Notes: generated from the letters alone by a model not told the origin. Shown: positions 9,362 to 18,613, numbered from the stretch's first letter. The stretch: DNA of 64,000 nt from Leuconostoc gasicomitatum LMG 18811 (GCF_000196855.1 NC_014319.1:930001-994000), one strand, 5' to 3'. A program made the numbers and translations.

Positions 9362-9954
9362 AAAGACCGCAATTTTTGAAACGGAAACAGTCACCTTGGT
9401 TTTGGTCATTTTGGTCACTTTTAGGTATAATCTTATTAACTGGTATTTTTTTATTTCATATTGCGGCACAACCAGCAGCAATGACAGATCACAGGTCTAA
9501 AATTGCCACTTCAGATGCCACATTTGATGTGTCACTCAATAAAAAACAAGTTAATGCGTTAGTTGCTTATTATTTGAGTGATTATCATGCTAATGGCTAT
9601 TCTTTTCGTGTTGAGAATAATATTATGATGTATGGTAGCGCAAAATTTCTCGGAGAAAATTTTAAGTTTGGTATGATGCTACGACCAGAAATTACAAAAA
9701 ATGGGAATGTTATTTTAACCGCACAAAAATTAGCTATTGGCAATTTACCATTACCAATCAGTGCGGTTCTGCAATATGTTAAAACGAGTTATGATGCGCC
9801 AAAGTTTGTGGAAATTAATCCTAAAAAGAAGCAAATTTTTATTGATATGACGCAATTGCCGGTGACGCAAGGCATGTCTTTTCGAGCGAAAGTGATTGAT
9901 ATGAAATCAGATAGTTTTATTTTTGAAGGGGGTCTTGCTAATGGCAAAAAGTAG
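9343..9954 (+). CDS. YpmS-family membrane-anchored protein
   Basis: 203 residues with a transmembrane helix at about residues 20-40 followed by an extracellular domain of the DUF2140/YpmS family; function unknown. The start overlaps the end of the SGNH esterase gene by 19 bases, and AGAAAGGAACAGG lies upstream inside that gene. Conserved physical linkage with YpmR-type esterases suggests a shared cell-surface role; this is inferred from context only. Confidence 0.82.
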   Translation: MVDKTLKRPQFLKRKQSPWFWSFWSLLGIILLTGIFLFHIAAQPAAMTDHRSKIATSDATFDVSLNKKQVNALVAYYLSDYHANGYSFRVENNIMMYGSAKFLGENFKFGMMLRPEITKNGNVILTAQKLAIGNLPLPISAVLQYVKTSYDAPKFVEINPKKKQIFIDMTQLPVTQGMSFRAKVIDMKSDSFIFEGGLANGKK

Positions 9955-10171
9955 TCGCTCATTTTATAGTTGGTTAATGACAAACAGAAACACAGTTTCG
10001 GCTAACGAAATACAGCAGTTTGCGAATAACGCTTTTTTAGATTTAACATTTCCCAAACAAAGTTTTGATTTTGATGAAATTTCAAAATATTTGGAAGAAA
10101 ATACGACATACTTGATGAGTATGACAACTTTTGATCAAGCATGGGAACTATATCATACTGCAAGCACATAA
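9941..10171 (+). CDS. YozE-family protein
   Basis: 76-residue UPF0346/YozE SAM-like domain protein: FYSWLM near the start, FANNAFLDLTFPKQSFDFDEISKYLE in the middle (given in part), and FDQAWELYH at the end. Function unknown. ATG 9941 was chosen because GAAGGGGG at 9925-9932 is a strong ribosome binding site; this start overlaps the ypmS-like gene by 14 bases, so the three genes from 8435 form one operon. Confidence 0.85.
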   Translation: MAKSSRSFYSWLMTNRNTVSANEIQQFANNAFLDLTFPKQSFDFDEISKYLEENTTYLMSMTTFDQAWELYHTAST

Positions 10172-10223
10172 ATTTAAGATAGGAAATGTATTCACGCGAT
10201 AGAAAGCGTATACATATATACTC

Positions 10224-11078
10224 ATGGCACAAATAATACAATGGTTCCCTGGCCATATGGCTAAAGCTTTTCGCTTAATGCGCGAAAATTTAAAATTAGT
10301 TGATGTGATTTTTGAACTCGTTGATGCACGAATTCCAGAAAGTTCACGTAATCCAGAAGTTGATAAGCTAATTGGTTCAAAACCGCGCCTGTTAATTATG
10401 ACAAAGGCAGATTTAGCAGATCCTGAACAGATTCGAGCATGGAAAGCACGCTTTGAATCAGAAGGACATACTGTTTTGGTACTCGATACACGCGATCCGC
10501 GTACACCACAGTTGGTTATAAAAGCAGCTCGACGTGCAGTGGCATCAAAAAAAGCAGCACAAACTGCCCGTGGCATTCAGGATCAACCCATTCGGGCAAT
10601 GATTACTGGTATTCCAAATGTCGGGAAATCAACTTTACTTAATCATTTAGTTATGAAAAACGTCGCACCAACTGCAGATCGTCCCGGGGTGACTAAAAAA
10701 ATTGCTTGGTTGAAAACGCCAACTAAATTAGATTTATTAGATTCACCAGGTGTGTTATGGCCTAAGTTTGAAGATCAAGTCATTGGTATGAAATTAGCAT
10801 TAACAGGTGCAGTTAAAGATACAATTTTTGCCAAAGATGATGCGGCGTTATTTTTGATTGGATTTTTTAGAAATTATCGACCTGAATCAATTATTGAGAG
10901 ATATCATTTGACAGAAGATATTTTTGACCAAGAAAATGTGCAAATATTACTCGAAATTACAAATAAACTTGGTTTTAAAGATAATTATGAAAAAGCGAGT
11001 GAACGGTTATTAAATGATCTACGCAAAGGAAAACTCGGAACATTTACTTTAGATTTAATTGTGGCGACAAATGACTGA
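10224..11078 (+). CDS. rbgA: Ribosome biogenesis GTPase RbgA (YlqF)
   Basis: Circularly permuted GTPase needed for late 50S assembly. Motif order G4-G5-G1-G2-G3 is visible: MTKADLAD (G4, Thr in place of the usual Asn), G1 GIPNVGKST at about residues 129-137, G2 Thr region PGVTKK, and G3 LLDSPG. Its N-terminal WFPGHMAKA is the hallmark of YlqF. 284 residues is typical. The ribosome binding site before ATG 10224 is weak. It overlaps rnhB by 8 bases, the usual rbgA-rnhB pairing in Firmicutes. Confidence 0.95.
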   Translation: MAQIIQWFPGHMAKAFRLMRENLKLVDVIFELVDARIPESSRNPEVDKLIGSKPRLLIMTKADLADPEQIRAWKARFESEGHTVLVLDTRDPRTPQLVIKAARRAVASKKAAQTARGIQDQPIRAMITGIPNVGKSTLLNHLVMKNVAPTADRPGVTKKIAWLKTPTKLDLLDSPGVLWPKFEDQVIGMKLALTGAVKDTIFAKDDAALFLIGFFRNYRPESIIERYHLTEDIFDQENVQILLEITNKLGFKDNYEKASERLLNDLRKGKLGTFTLDLIVATND

Positions 11079-11835
11079 AACCATTAGTAGCATTAGATCT
11101 TTACTGAAACAAATTGACGATATATTTGATGTTCGTTTATTGAAGTGGCGAGCAGATTCGCGTATAGGTGTTCAAACAGCACTGAAATCTTGGGATAAGC
11201 ATTATGCAAAACTTCGTCAGCAAGAAGAAGCTTTTCAAGGACGCTTTTCCTTTGAACGCCATTATTGGGATCAAGGCGTGACATATATTGCAGGGATTGA
11301 TGAGGTTGGCCGTGGCCCATTAGCAGGCCCGGTAATCGCAGCAGCAGTTATTCTACCATCTGATTTTCATCATATTGATGTGATTGATTCAAAACAGTTG
11401 TCAGCAAAAAAACGTGAAATGTTATATCATATCATTATTGAACAGGCTATCTCAATCGGAGTTGGGATAGTCGACGCAGCCACAATAGATGACATTAATA
11501 TTTACCAAGCAGCCAAACTGGCTATGACAAAAGCAGTAAAAGATCTTGCACCGGAACCAGAAGTACTATTAATTGATGCGATGTCATTAGATATACCAAT
11601 CACACAAGAATCACTGATAAAAGGTGATGCGTTGAGTAATTCAATTGGTGCTGCAAGTATTATAGCTAAGGTGACACGTGATCGCTTAATGACAGAGTAT
11701 AGTGTGATGTATCCAGGCTATGGTTTTGCTAATAACGCTGGTTATGGGACCAAAGAACACTTAGATGGCCTTAAAAAAAGAGGGATTACGCCAATTCATC
11801 GCCAATCATTTCAACCAGTGCATGACCAGTTATAA
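11071..11835 (+). CDS. rnhB: Ribonuclease HII
   Basis: Cleaves the RNA strand of RNA-DNA hybrids and removes misincorporated ribonucleotides. The catalytic motif GIDEVGRGPLAGP carries the first Asp/Glu pair, followed by LIDAMSLD (Asp) and SIIAKVTRD (Asp). The 254-residue length includes the roughly 70-residue N-terminal extension normal for Gram-positive RnhB. ATG 11071 overlaps the rbgA stop (ATGACTGA); the TTG at 11059 would lie deeper inside rbgA and is less likely. Confidence 0.95.
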   Translation: MTETISSIRSLLKQIDDIFDVRLLKWRADSRIGVQTALKSWDKHYAKLRQQEEAFQGRFSFERHYWDQGVTYIAGIDEVGRGPLAGPVIAAAVILPSDFHHIDVIDSKQLSAKKREMLYHIIIEQAISIGVGIVDAATIDDINIYQAAKLAMTKAVKDLAPEPEVLLIDAMSLDIPITQESLIKGDALSNSIGAASIIAKVTRDRLMTEYSVMYPGYGFANNAGYGTKEHLDGLKKRGITPIHRQSFQPVHDQL

Positions 11836-11850
11836 ATATGAAACACTCAA

Positions 11851-11896
11851 AAATCTCCAAGCAAGTTAGAAAAAATCTAGCTTACTTGGAGATTTT
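11851..11896. terminator. Bidirectional terminator between rnhB and flp
   Basis: Long inverted repeat: AAATCTCCAAG at 11851 pairs with CTTGGAGATTT at the 3' side, and the stem continues with a few mismatches to an A-rich loop. It has T runs on both strands and lies between convergent genes. Confidence 0.8.
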
Positions 11897-11945
11897 GGGT
11901 ATGTCATGTTCTTTTTTATTGTTTAAAATTGCAAATAAATCATGA

Positions 11946-12590
11946 TTAAAGCAGGATAATTTTTCGTTTATCTAATATAATAGTCCCGTTTGTAACTAGC
12001 TTTTTAAATAAGCGACTCAATGTTTCTGGTGTAATATGTAGTGAAACAGCTAATTCTTTTTTGGTTATGGCTAATTCAAATGTATTGTTCATTTGTATCG
12101 CAGCAATTTCATGAAGATATTTAAGTAACCGCTCATCTGCACTTTGTAATGATAAACTAATTTGGCGCTGTTCTAATTCAGTTAAACGTTCACCATACAC
12201 ATTCAACATATGTAAAGATAATTTTGGATTTTCTTGTAATAAATTTTGAAAATCTGTTCGGCGAATCATGCAAACACTTGAATCAATTTTTGCACGAGCA
12301 AAGTGATGATGAAGCGCATCGGTAAACAAAGAAGATTCGACGTCGACTTGATGACTATGTAACGTGTATAAAAGCAGTTCTTGACCATTCTCGTTAACAT
12401 TTAAAACGTCAATTTTCCCAGTATCAACAATAATTAAAGCAGACAAATCATCATCAGGCTCATAAATATAACTGCCAGCAGCATATTTTTTTTGGTGTAT
12501 GGATATGTTGACTAGTTCTTCAATCAACACATCGGGTAGTTGGGAAAAAATAGGTGCCGCTTTAATACAGGCAAAAGCAGAATGTGACAT
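11946..12590 (-). CDS. Crp/Fnr-family regulator, FLP type
   Basis: 214 residues: an N-terminal cyclic-nucleotide-binding-like beta-barrel (about 10-120), a long dimer helix and a C-terminal winged HTH with ITKKELAVSLHITPETLSRLFKKL (cited in part). The recognition helix has the E-x-x-S-R pattern of FNR (PETLSRL), which reads TTGAT half-sites. It lacks the FNR cysteine cluster but has exactly two cysteines, Cys8 and Cys107, matching the spacing of the disulfide pair in lactobacillar FLP proteins. It is divergent from the NADH oxidase gene, with an FNR-like box between them. Redox sensing through Cys8-Cys107 is inference. Confidence 0.85.
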   Translation of the reverse strand: MSHSAFACIKAAPIFSQLPDVLIEELVNISIHQKKYAAGSYIYEPDDDLSALIIVDTGKIDVLNVNENGQELLLYTLHSHQVDVESSLFTDALHHHFARAKIDSSVCMIRRTDFQNLLQENPKLSLHMLNVYGERLTELEQRQISLSLQSADERLLKYLHEIAAIQMNNTFELAITKKELAVSLHITPETLSRLFKKLVTNGTIILDKRKIILL

Positions 12591-12603
12591 TTTTCACTCT
12601 TTC

Positions 12604-12617
12604 TTGATCCAAGTCAA
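12604..12617. promoter_or_regulatory. FNR/FLP-like box between flp and nox
   Basis: TTGATCCAAGTCAA matches the FNR consensus TTGAT-N4-ATCAA at 9 of 10 defined positions. A TACAAT -10 candidate for nox lies at 12640-12645; with a start near 12652 the box centre would be at -41.5, the class II activator position. On the other strand, TGTATAAT (12638-12645 complement) could be the flp -10, putting the box in the flp leader. Confidence 0.6.
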
Positions 12618-12686
12618 TTTTTTGTATGTGAATTAATTATACAATAAAAGTATCAAGAAAAGTAATTTGCCCTTGGAGGACAAAAC

Positions 12687-14033
12687 ATGAAAGTTATTAT
12701 TATTGGTGCAACACATGCTGGCACGGCCGCAATTAAATCCATAACAAAGCGGCATTCTGATGTTGAAGTGGATGTTTATGAGAAAAATGACAATGTTTCT
12801 TTTCTTTCTTGTGGAATTGCACTCACAGTTCAGGGAGAAGTTAAAAATATTAAAGATTTATTTTATTCGTCACCAGAAATTCTAAAAGAAGCGGGTGCGA
12901 ATATTCACATGAATCATGAAGTAACACACGTAGATACAACTAATAAAACAGTTGATATCTTAAATCTTGTTACAAATGAAACGGCCACAGAAAGCTATGA
13001 TAAATTAGTTGCTACTACTGGATCCTGGCCAGTTGTACCTCCCATTCCAGGTATTGATGATAAACGGATTGTTTTATCGAAAAATTATACACATGCGCAA
13101 GAACTAATACGTCATGCCAATGACTCTAGTATCAAACGTGTTGTTATTATTGGTGGCGGCTACATTGGTACTGAACTTGTTGAGGCATTTAATGTCAAAG
13201 GATGCGAAGTCACATTAATTGATAATCAACCAACAGTTTTGAATCGTTATTTTGATGACGAATTCACCAAAAATGTCGCACATTTATTTACCAGCCACGG
13301 CATTGCTGTTGAAACAGGCAAAACAGTACAGGCATTTGAAAGCACAGATGAAGCAATTATTATTAAAACGGATGATGGTGATTTTTCAGCTGATTTAGTT
13401 GTCATGTCTGTTGGATTTCGACCAACAACACAGCTCTTTCAAGATCAACTTGAGATGACTCAAAATGGCGCTTTAATTGTTAACGATTACATGCAAACCA
13501 GTGATCCAGATGTTTTTGCTGCAGGAGATTCAGTAGCTGTTCATTATAATCCCACTGGTGAAAATGCCTATATTCCTTTGGCAACTAATGCAGTACGCCA
13601 AGGCACATTGATTGGTTATAATTTGGTAAGCCCAACCATTAAATATATGGGCACGCAATCTACTTCTGGTTTGAAGTTGTATGATTTAAACATGGCATCT
13701 TCAGGTTTGACTGCGTCTCACGCAAAAGAATTAGGACTTGATGCTAATAGCTTGACCATGACCGACAATTTTCGACCTGAATTTATGTCGTCTACTGAAC
13801 CAGTATTGATGACTATTACTTGGGAAAAGGGCACTCAACGTATTTTAGGTGTTCAGCTGCAAAGTAAATACGATATTTCGCAATCCGCTAATACAGCGTC
13901 GGTAGCGATTCAAAATCGTATGACCCTAACTGATCTCGCTTTTGTAGATATGCTATTTCAACCCTGGTTTGATCGACCATTTAATTATTTAAATCTTCTA
14001 GCACAAGCAGCATTAGATAAAGACGAAAATTAA
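12687..14033 (+). CDS. NADH oxidase / CoA-disulfide-reductase-family flavoprotein
   Basis: 448 residues. FAD-binding GATHAGTAA at the N-terminus, redox-active Cys42 in FLSCGIAL (the single cysteine that forms a sulfenic acid in water-forming NADH oxidases), an NAD-binding VVIIGGGYIGTELVEAF near residue 150, and a second FAD motif DVFAAGDSVAV. Water-forming Nox is the most likely activity and would regenerate NAD in heterofermentation under air; NADH peroxidase and CoA-disulfide reductase share the motifs. Excellent ribosome binding site CTTGGAGGA. Divergent from the FLP regulator, which probably controls it. Confidence 0.88.
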   Translation: MKVIIIGATHAGTAAIKSITKRHSDVEVDVYEKNDNVSFLSCGIALTVQGEVKNIKDLFYSSPEILKEAGANIHMNHEVTHVDTTNKTVDILNLVTNETATESYDKLVATTGSWPVVPPIPGIDDKRIVLSKNYTHAQELIRHANDSSIKRVVIIGGGYIGTELVEAFNVKGCEVTLIDNQPTVLNRYFDDEFTKNVAHLFTSHGIAVETGKTVQAFESTDEAIIIKTDDGDFSADLVVMSVGFRPTTQLFQDQLEMTQNGALIVNDYMQTSDPDVFAAGDSVAVHYNPTGENAYIPLATNAVRQGTLIGYNLVSPTIKYMGTQSTSGLKLYDLNMASSGLTASHAKELGLDANSLTMTDNFRPEFMSSTEPVLMTITWEKGTQRILGVQLQSKYDISQSANTASVAIQNRMTLTDLAFVDMLFQPWFDRPFNYLNLLAQAALDKDEN

Positions 14034-14065
14034 GTAGCAAGGAAACTATTTCAAAAATAAACTGT

Positions 14066-14101
14066 ACCCGCAAAGTCATAAATACAACTTTGCGGGTTTT
14101 T
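14066..14101 (+). terminator. Intrinsic terminator after NADH oxidase gene
   Basis: Eleven-base perfect stem ACCCGCAAAGT / ACTTTGCGGGT, 10-nt loop, followed by a T run. Confidence 0.9.
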
Positions 14102-14106
14102 ATGAC

Positions 14107-14362
14107 TAAAATTTCAAAAGAAACAAAACTGCTAGTTTGGCAGTAGAAGTTGAATTGGGTGATTTATCGAACTATATTACCATTGAAAAATTGATAACGG
14201 TTGTTACTCAGCCCAAAAATGCATAAGCTATTATCCGAGAATATCAAAGACATTCAAATTAAATAGGTAGCACCTAAGGATAAAATATCGGTTTCGGGCT
14301 ACTTAGAAAGGATAAATAACAATTTATGGTTGTATTGGAATATGTTCAAAATTGGTGAATGA
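14107..14362 (+). pseudogene. Possible decayed ORF, family unknown
   Basis: Coding-like stretches in two frames: one reads LAVEVELGDLSNYITIEKL and ends at the TAA just after CCCAAAAATGCA; the next reads KLLSENIKDIQIK, an in-frame TAG, then KISVSGYLERINNNLWLYW to TGA 14360-14362. The pattern looks like a small gene broken by a frameshift and a stop, but no family is recognised and chance is possible. Confidence 0.2.
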
Positions 14363-14377
14363 TGAGCAAACAGAAAC

Positions 14378-14686
14378 TTATTTTGAAAGATATTTATCTG
14401 TTTTTTGTGCAATTGTTAAAACATCCCCGTTTGGCGTCATATTGATTTTACTATATACCATGACTGGAATATCTGTTATTTCTGCCGCGACAAGGGGCAA
14501 GGCTTTTAAAATGTCCATAAGTTGGTTATAATCGCCTTCCAAAGTTGATTCAAAAGCACCCACTTGGTAATTTACACCGGAGTGATCGATATAGGCAATA
14601 ACATGGTCAACAATACGAATTACTTCTGATTTGTTGGCGGTCATAGGTAATACCTGAACAGCAATACTTGCATTGATTTGAGACAT
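14378..14686 (-). CDS. Thiamine-binding-family protein (DUF77/YqgV type)
   Basis: 102-residue ferredoxin-like small protein of the MTH1187/YqgV thiamine-binding group: SIAVQVLPM at the N-terminus, a central YQVGAFESTLEGDYNQLMDIL (quoted in part) and a C-terminal VYSKINM. Members bind thiamine or hydroxymethylpyrimidine and are thought to help import or salvage. AGGATAT precedes the ATG. It stands alone with no thiamine riboswitch recognisable upstream, so its role rests on family assignment. Confidence 0.8.
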   Translation of the reverse strand: MSQINASIAVQVLPMTANKSEVIRIVDHVIAYIDHSGVNYQVGAFESTLEGDYNQLMDILKALPLVAAEITDIPVMVYSKINMTPNGDVLTIAQKTDKYLSK

Positions 14687-14911
14687 CAGAATATCCTATC
14701 TTTCGGTTGATTTAAAATAGTAAGTTTAGTAGCACACTTATATAGTTTGCAACCAAACACGCTATCAAATAATGGTATTATTACGTTGGGGAAATATTTA
14801 TATGCATCACAAATTAGCTGGTTTAGTCTGAATGTTAGGCAGACCGTCTATACGCGTTATTTTATCACAATGTGAATGTTCCTGCAATTTTTTTGAACAA
14901 TATGATAAAAG

Positions 14912-14953
14912 TTGCCAAAGACTCACTATTTTATTATACTAAAATAGTATAAT
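14912..14953 (+). promoter_or_regulatory. Promoter with perfect palindrome over the -10, upstream of YdcZ-type transporter
   Basis: TTGCCA (14912-14917), 17-bp spacer, TATACT (14935-14940). The -10 lies inside a perfect inverted repeat ATTATACTA-AAA-TAGTATAAT (14933-14953), a plausible operator. The rest of 14687-15017 shows no gene. Confidence 0.55.
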
Positions 14954-15017
14954 ATTTCGTTGTAATTAATATTTCAACAATCATTGACAACTAACTATAT
15001 TTTGGAGTGTTACTAAT

Positions 15018-15956
15018 ATGCTTTATTTTCTTGGTTTATTTGCTGGTTTTATTTTGGCTAATCAAAGTCCGATTAATGCTAGATTAGGCGATAGCGTAAA
15101 ATCACCATTCATTTCGAGCCTTATTTCTTTTACTATTGGGACAATATTTTTGGCAGTTATTTATTTTGTTAGTGGGCAACACGTTGCAAACATGACTTAT
15201 ATTGCTGCCACTAACCCTTGGTGGATTTGGTTTGGCGGCGTCATAGGTGTCGTTTATTTGACTTCTAATATTTTAATGTTTCCCAAAATAGGTGCGATTC
15301 AAACAATCATTTTGCCTATTGTGGGGCAGGTTTTTATGGGTGTTATTATTGACAGTCTGGGCCTCTTTGGTGTCGAACAAGTGCCTATATCTTTAATAAA
15401 AATAATTGGTGTATTTATTTTGTTTATTGGTATTTATATTGCCGTTGTACTGGCCAATAAAAAAGTAGTAAACAAATTCTCGACAACGGGTGCAACGCAA
15501 ACAACAGCAATATTAAATATGTGGCGTATTTGGGGCGTGTTTGTTGGTGCATTATCCGCAATTCAACAAGCTATCAATGGCCGTTTAGGTTATTTACTTG
15601 GATCAGCAGTAGCTAGTGCCGTTATTTCATTTATAATTGGCACTGTTATTATTTTAATATTTATTTTGGTAAGAGAGCCGCATTCATTAGCCAAGGCAGT
15701 ACCACTTAAAACTAAACCATTTTGGTTGTTCATTGGTGGTATTTTAGGCAGTTTGTTTGTCTTTTCAACAACCTTTTTAGTTCCCAAAGTTGGTGCTGGT
15801 ATGACTGTTACATTAGGCCTGACTGGATCTATATTAGGATCAATGGTTGTATCACAATTTGGCTTATGGCAATCGCCAAAACAGCAGGTAACTCGTATAC
15901 AAATCGGTGGCATTTTGTTCATGATTTTAGGTGTCGTGCTGATTAAGTTTGGGTAA
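15018..15956 (+). CDS. DMT-superfamily transporter, YdcZ (DUF606) type
   Basis: 312-residue polytopic membrane protein with about ten hydrophobic helices. It is two similar DUF606 halves: FAGFILANQSPINARLGD near the start is mirrored by VGALSAIQQAINGRLGY near residue 180, so it is the fused two-copy form of a family often found as two adjacent short genes. Putative exporter; substrate unknown. ATG 15018 follows TTTTGGAGTG. It precedes an esterase gene by 47 bp. Confidence 0.85.
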   Translation: MLYFLGLFAGFILANQSPINARLGDSVKSPFISSLISFTIGTIFLAVIYFVSGQHVANMTYIAATNPWWIWFGGVIGVVYLTSNILMFPKIGAIQTIILPIVGQVFMGVIIDSLGLFGVEQVPISLIKIIGVFILFIGIYIAVVLANKKVVNKFSTTGATQTTAILNMWRIWGVFVGALSAIQQAINGRLGYLLGSAVASAVISFIIGTVIILIFILVREPHSLAKAVPLKTKPFWLFIGGILGSLFVFSTTFLVPKVGAGMTVTLGLTGSILGSMVVSQFGLWQSPKQQVTRIQIGGILFMILGVVLIKFG

Positions 15957-16003
15957 AGTATAATGCTTGCAGCAATAATTATTTTATTAAAAAAGGAAAG
16001 TGT

Positions 16004-17017
16004 ATGTTTCAAAAAATTAAAAAATATTTAAAATGGTGTGTCATCTTATTAAGTACTGTGATTATTATTGTGACAATAGCTTTTACTGTGTCTCCGTGGC
16101 CTAGTGCCTATGTTATCGGACGTATGTTTAATGGTCCTGTCAAAATTACTGATAAGTCAGTGTTTGAACAAGCAAAGAAAAATGTGACAGTTAAAAGTGA
16201 TGTGCGCTATGAATCCACGGTCAAAAATAATACGTTAGATATTTATACACCTAAAAAGGAAACAAAACCAGTAACGACTTTGATATGGGTACATGGTGGT
16301 GGCTACGTTGCTGGCGATAAATCAGGGCTAAGTGAGTTTGCCACGAAATTAGTTAACGATACACATGTTGCTGTTGTTAGTATCAATTACCAAACTGCAC
16401 CATCAGCTATATATCCGAGTCAAGTGCGACAAGTCAATGATGCTATAAAATTTTTGAAAATGACGCCCAAGTATCAACAAAAATTAAATCTCTCACGTGT
16501 TATGTTTGGCGGTGATTCAGCGGGTGCACAGATTGCATTGCAATACGCAGCCATTCAAACAAACGCACGTTATGCTAAAGAGATGGCAATGCCAGCCGAG
16601 TTAGAAAATGGTCAAATTAAAGGAACAATCTCATATTGTGGGCCGCTCGATTTACAACAGGTAACTAATCAACAATCAAAGTCCTTGTTCATGAGATGGT
16701 TTATCAATACTGTTGCATGGAGTGAGTTGGGAGACAGAAACTGGCGGGAATCGTACACATTGCAACAAGCATCACTAGTGAAACAAATTACGAGTCAATT
16801 TCCGCCAACCTATATAACGGATGGCAATGCGTATTCCTTTCAAGAACAAGGATTAGCATTTGAAAAACGGTTACAATACTTGCACGTACCGGTTACGAGT
16901 TTGTTTTTCAATCACGTTCAAAAAGAAGTGACACATGAGTATCAGTTTAATTACCAAACGTCATTAGCTCAAAAATGTTACGAAGAGACACGTCATTTTG
17001 TGATGCGTTATCAGTAA
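16004..17017 (+). CDS. Alpha/beta-hydrolase, hormone-sensitive-lipase-like esterase
   Basis: 337 residues with an N-terminal hydrophobic helix (about residues 10-32) suggesting membrane anchoring. The HGGGYVAGDKS oxyanion-hole motif lies near residue 98, and the nucleophile elbow GGDSAGAQ near residue 170. The C-terminal His is probably in VTHEYQF. Carboxylester hydrolase of the HSL/BD-FAE type. AAAAAAGGAAAG precedes the ATG; it may be co-transcribed with the transporter upstream. Confidence 0.85.
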   Translation: MFQKIKKYLKWCVILLSTVIIIVTIAFTVSPWPSAYVIGRMFNGPVKITDKSVFEQAKKNVTVKSDVRYESTVKNNTLDIYTPKKETKPVTTLIWVHGGGYVAGDKSGLSEFATKLVNDTHVAVVSINYQTAPSAIYPSQVRQVNDAIKFLKMTPKYQQKLNLSRVMFGGDSAGAQIALQYAAIQTNARYAKEMAMPAELENGQIKGTISYCGPLDLQQVTNQQSKSLFMRWFINTVAWSELGDRNWRESYTLQQASLVKQITSQFPPTYITDGNAYSFQEQGLAFEKRLQYLHVPVTSLFFNHVQKEVTHEYQFNYQTSLAQKCYEETRHFVMRYQ

Positions 17018-17230
17018 GTACGTTAGGCAATTCTTTGATTACGACGAACTAACAATAAACTACTATTTCAATTTGTTGGAGCCTTTAAGTTATCTGTTAT
17101 TACTTTATTTTTAAATTTTTAGGATAGTTATTTTATTTTAATTTAACGTGGTAAACGACTGATATATTTAGTTCACTATTTCAATATTTATTTTATTTGT
17201 AATGAATGTTGTTAAAAACAAGAATTCTAT

Positions 17231-17259
17231 TTGACTTTTTATATTTGTTTTTCTACAAT
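17231..17259 (+). promoter_or_regulatory. Promoter of cfa
   Basis: TTGACT, 17-bp spacer, TACAAT, about 30 bases before the cfa ATG. Nothing else recognised in 17018-17230. Confidence 0.7.
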
Positions 17260-17288
17260 GCATTATATAGTATAAAGGGGAAAAACAG

Positions 17289-18485
17289 ATGTTAGACAAA
17301 ACAATTTACAAGCAGATTTTTAAGGCTAGTTTTAACGCCCCAATCGACGTTGAATTCTGGGATGGTGAACAGGTGAGTTATGGTACGGGAGAACCTATTG
17401 CTAAAATCATCTTACATGAAGTTATACCAATTAAAGATATCATGTCACATGCTTCATTGACTTTTGGTGAAGCCTATATGGATGGTAAAATTGAGATTCA
17501 AGGCAATTTACAAAAATTAGTTAATACAGTTTATAGTTCAAAGGAAAGTTTTTTGAACAACTCGAAGTTTTCTAAATTGATTCCAAAACATGCACACACA
17601 GAAAAAATTAGTAAGGCAGACGTTCAAAGTCATTATGATATCGGTAATGACTTCTACGAGATGTGGCTTGACCCAACAATGACCTATTCTTGTGCCTATT
17701 TTGCTAGCGAGGATGATTCATTAGAAGATGCACAATGGAATAAAGTGCGTCATATTTTAAATAAATTACATACTAAACCTGGTGAAACGGTGTTAGACAT
17801 TGGTTGTGGTTGGGGAACATTAATGTTTATTGCGGCCAAAGAATATAATTTAGAGGCTACAGGTGTTACCTTAAGCCAAGAACAGTATGACTTTGTATCT
17901 CACAAAATTGAAGCAGAGGGTCTACAAGATCGTGTTCATGTTTATCTTAAAGATTATCGTGAACTTGAACAGACTTATGACCATGTTACTTCTGTTGGCA
18001 TGTTTGAACATGTTGGTAAAGAAAACTTGGAAGAATATTTTATGCAAGTTAAAAACCGTTTGGTTGATAACGGTACTGCCTTAATTCATGGTATTACAGG
18101 GCAACATGATGGGGCTGGTGTGGATGCATGGATTAATAAGTATATTTTCCCAGGTGGTTACATTCCTAATATTGCTGAAAATATCGGTCACATTATGACT
18201 TCATCAATGCAAATAGATGACGTTGAACCACTACGCCGTCATTATCAAAAAACGTTAGAGATTTGGACTGAAAACTTTCATCATGTCAGTGAAGAAGTAA
18301 TCTCAAAGTACGGGGAACGTTTCTATCGCATGTGGGATCTTTATTTACAAGCATGTGCTGCCTCATTTGAATCAGGCAACATTGATGTTGTTCAATATTT
18401 GCTTACCAAGGGCCCTTCGGGAACAAAATTGCCAATGACGCGTTCTTACATTTATAACGCTGATATTGCACACAATGTAAAATAA
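17289..18485 (+). CDS. cfa: Cyclopropane-fatty-acyl-phospholipid synthase
   Basis: SAM-dependent methylene transfer to unsaturated phospholipid acyl chains, giving lactobacillic and dihydrosterculic acids; acts at the membrane surface. 398 residues. SAM motif [11 protein letters not shown] near residue 170, [25 protein letters not shown] region (quoted in part), and [15 protein letters not shown] with the catalytic Glu. Preceded by its own consensus-like promoter and followed by a strong hairpin, so monocistronic. In LAB this gene is usually induced at stationary phase or by acid stress (family knowledge). Confidence 0.95.
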   Translation: MLDKTIYKQIFKASFNAPIDVEFWDGEQVSYGTGEPIAKIILHEVIPIKDIMSHASLTFGEAYMDGKIEIQGNLQKLVNTVYSSKESFLNNSKFSKLIPKHAHTEKISKADVQSHYDIGNDFYEMWLDPTMTYSCAYFASEDDSLEDAQWNKVRHILNKLHTKPGETVLDIGCGWGTLMFIAAKEYNLEATGVTLSQEQYDFVSHKIEAEGLQDRVHVYLKDYRELEQTYDHVTSVGMFEHVGKENLEEYFMQVKNRLVDNGTALIHGITGQHDGAGVDAWINKYIFPGGYIPNIAENIGHIMTSSMQIDDVEPLRRHYQKTLEIWTENFHHVSEEVISKYGERFYRMWDLYLQACAASFESGNIDVVQYLLTKGPSGTKLPMTRSYIYNADIAHNVK

Positions 18486-18488
18486 TTT

Positions 18489-18534
18489 AAGAAAAAAATG
18501 CTAATGATCATGTGATTATTAGCATTTTTTCTTA
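18489..18534 (+). terminator. Terminator after cfa
   Basis: AAAAAATGCTAAT pairs with ATTATTAGCATTTTTT, with a T-rich 3' end. Confidence 0.8.
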
Positions 18535-18584
18535 AATTATAGTGGGATATAAAGTATCATAATTGTGATTATAATAACTAATGG

Positions 18585-18613
18585 TTGACATATGAGTTAA
18601 ATAAGACTATATT
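18585..18613 (+). promoter_or_regulatory. Promoter of gnd
   Basis: TTGACA, 17-bp spacer, TATATT. Leader of about 95 nt before gnd. Confidence 0.7.

Noticed and set aside
10196-10215. cre-like sequence (AGAAAGCGTATACA) before rbgA.
   Set aside because: Two mismatches at conserved cre positions and a housekeeping gene downstream.
10148-10576. 142-codon minus-strand frame over rbgA.
   Set aside because: Antisense of a well-supported GTPase gene; no start signals.
14687-15017. Looked for a TPP riboswitch near the thiamine-binding gene.
   Set aside because: No CTGAGA or other conserved THI-box core on either strand.
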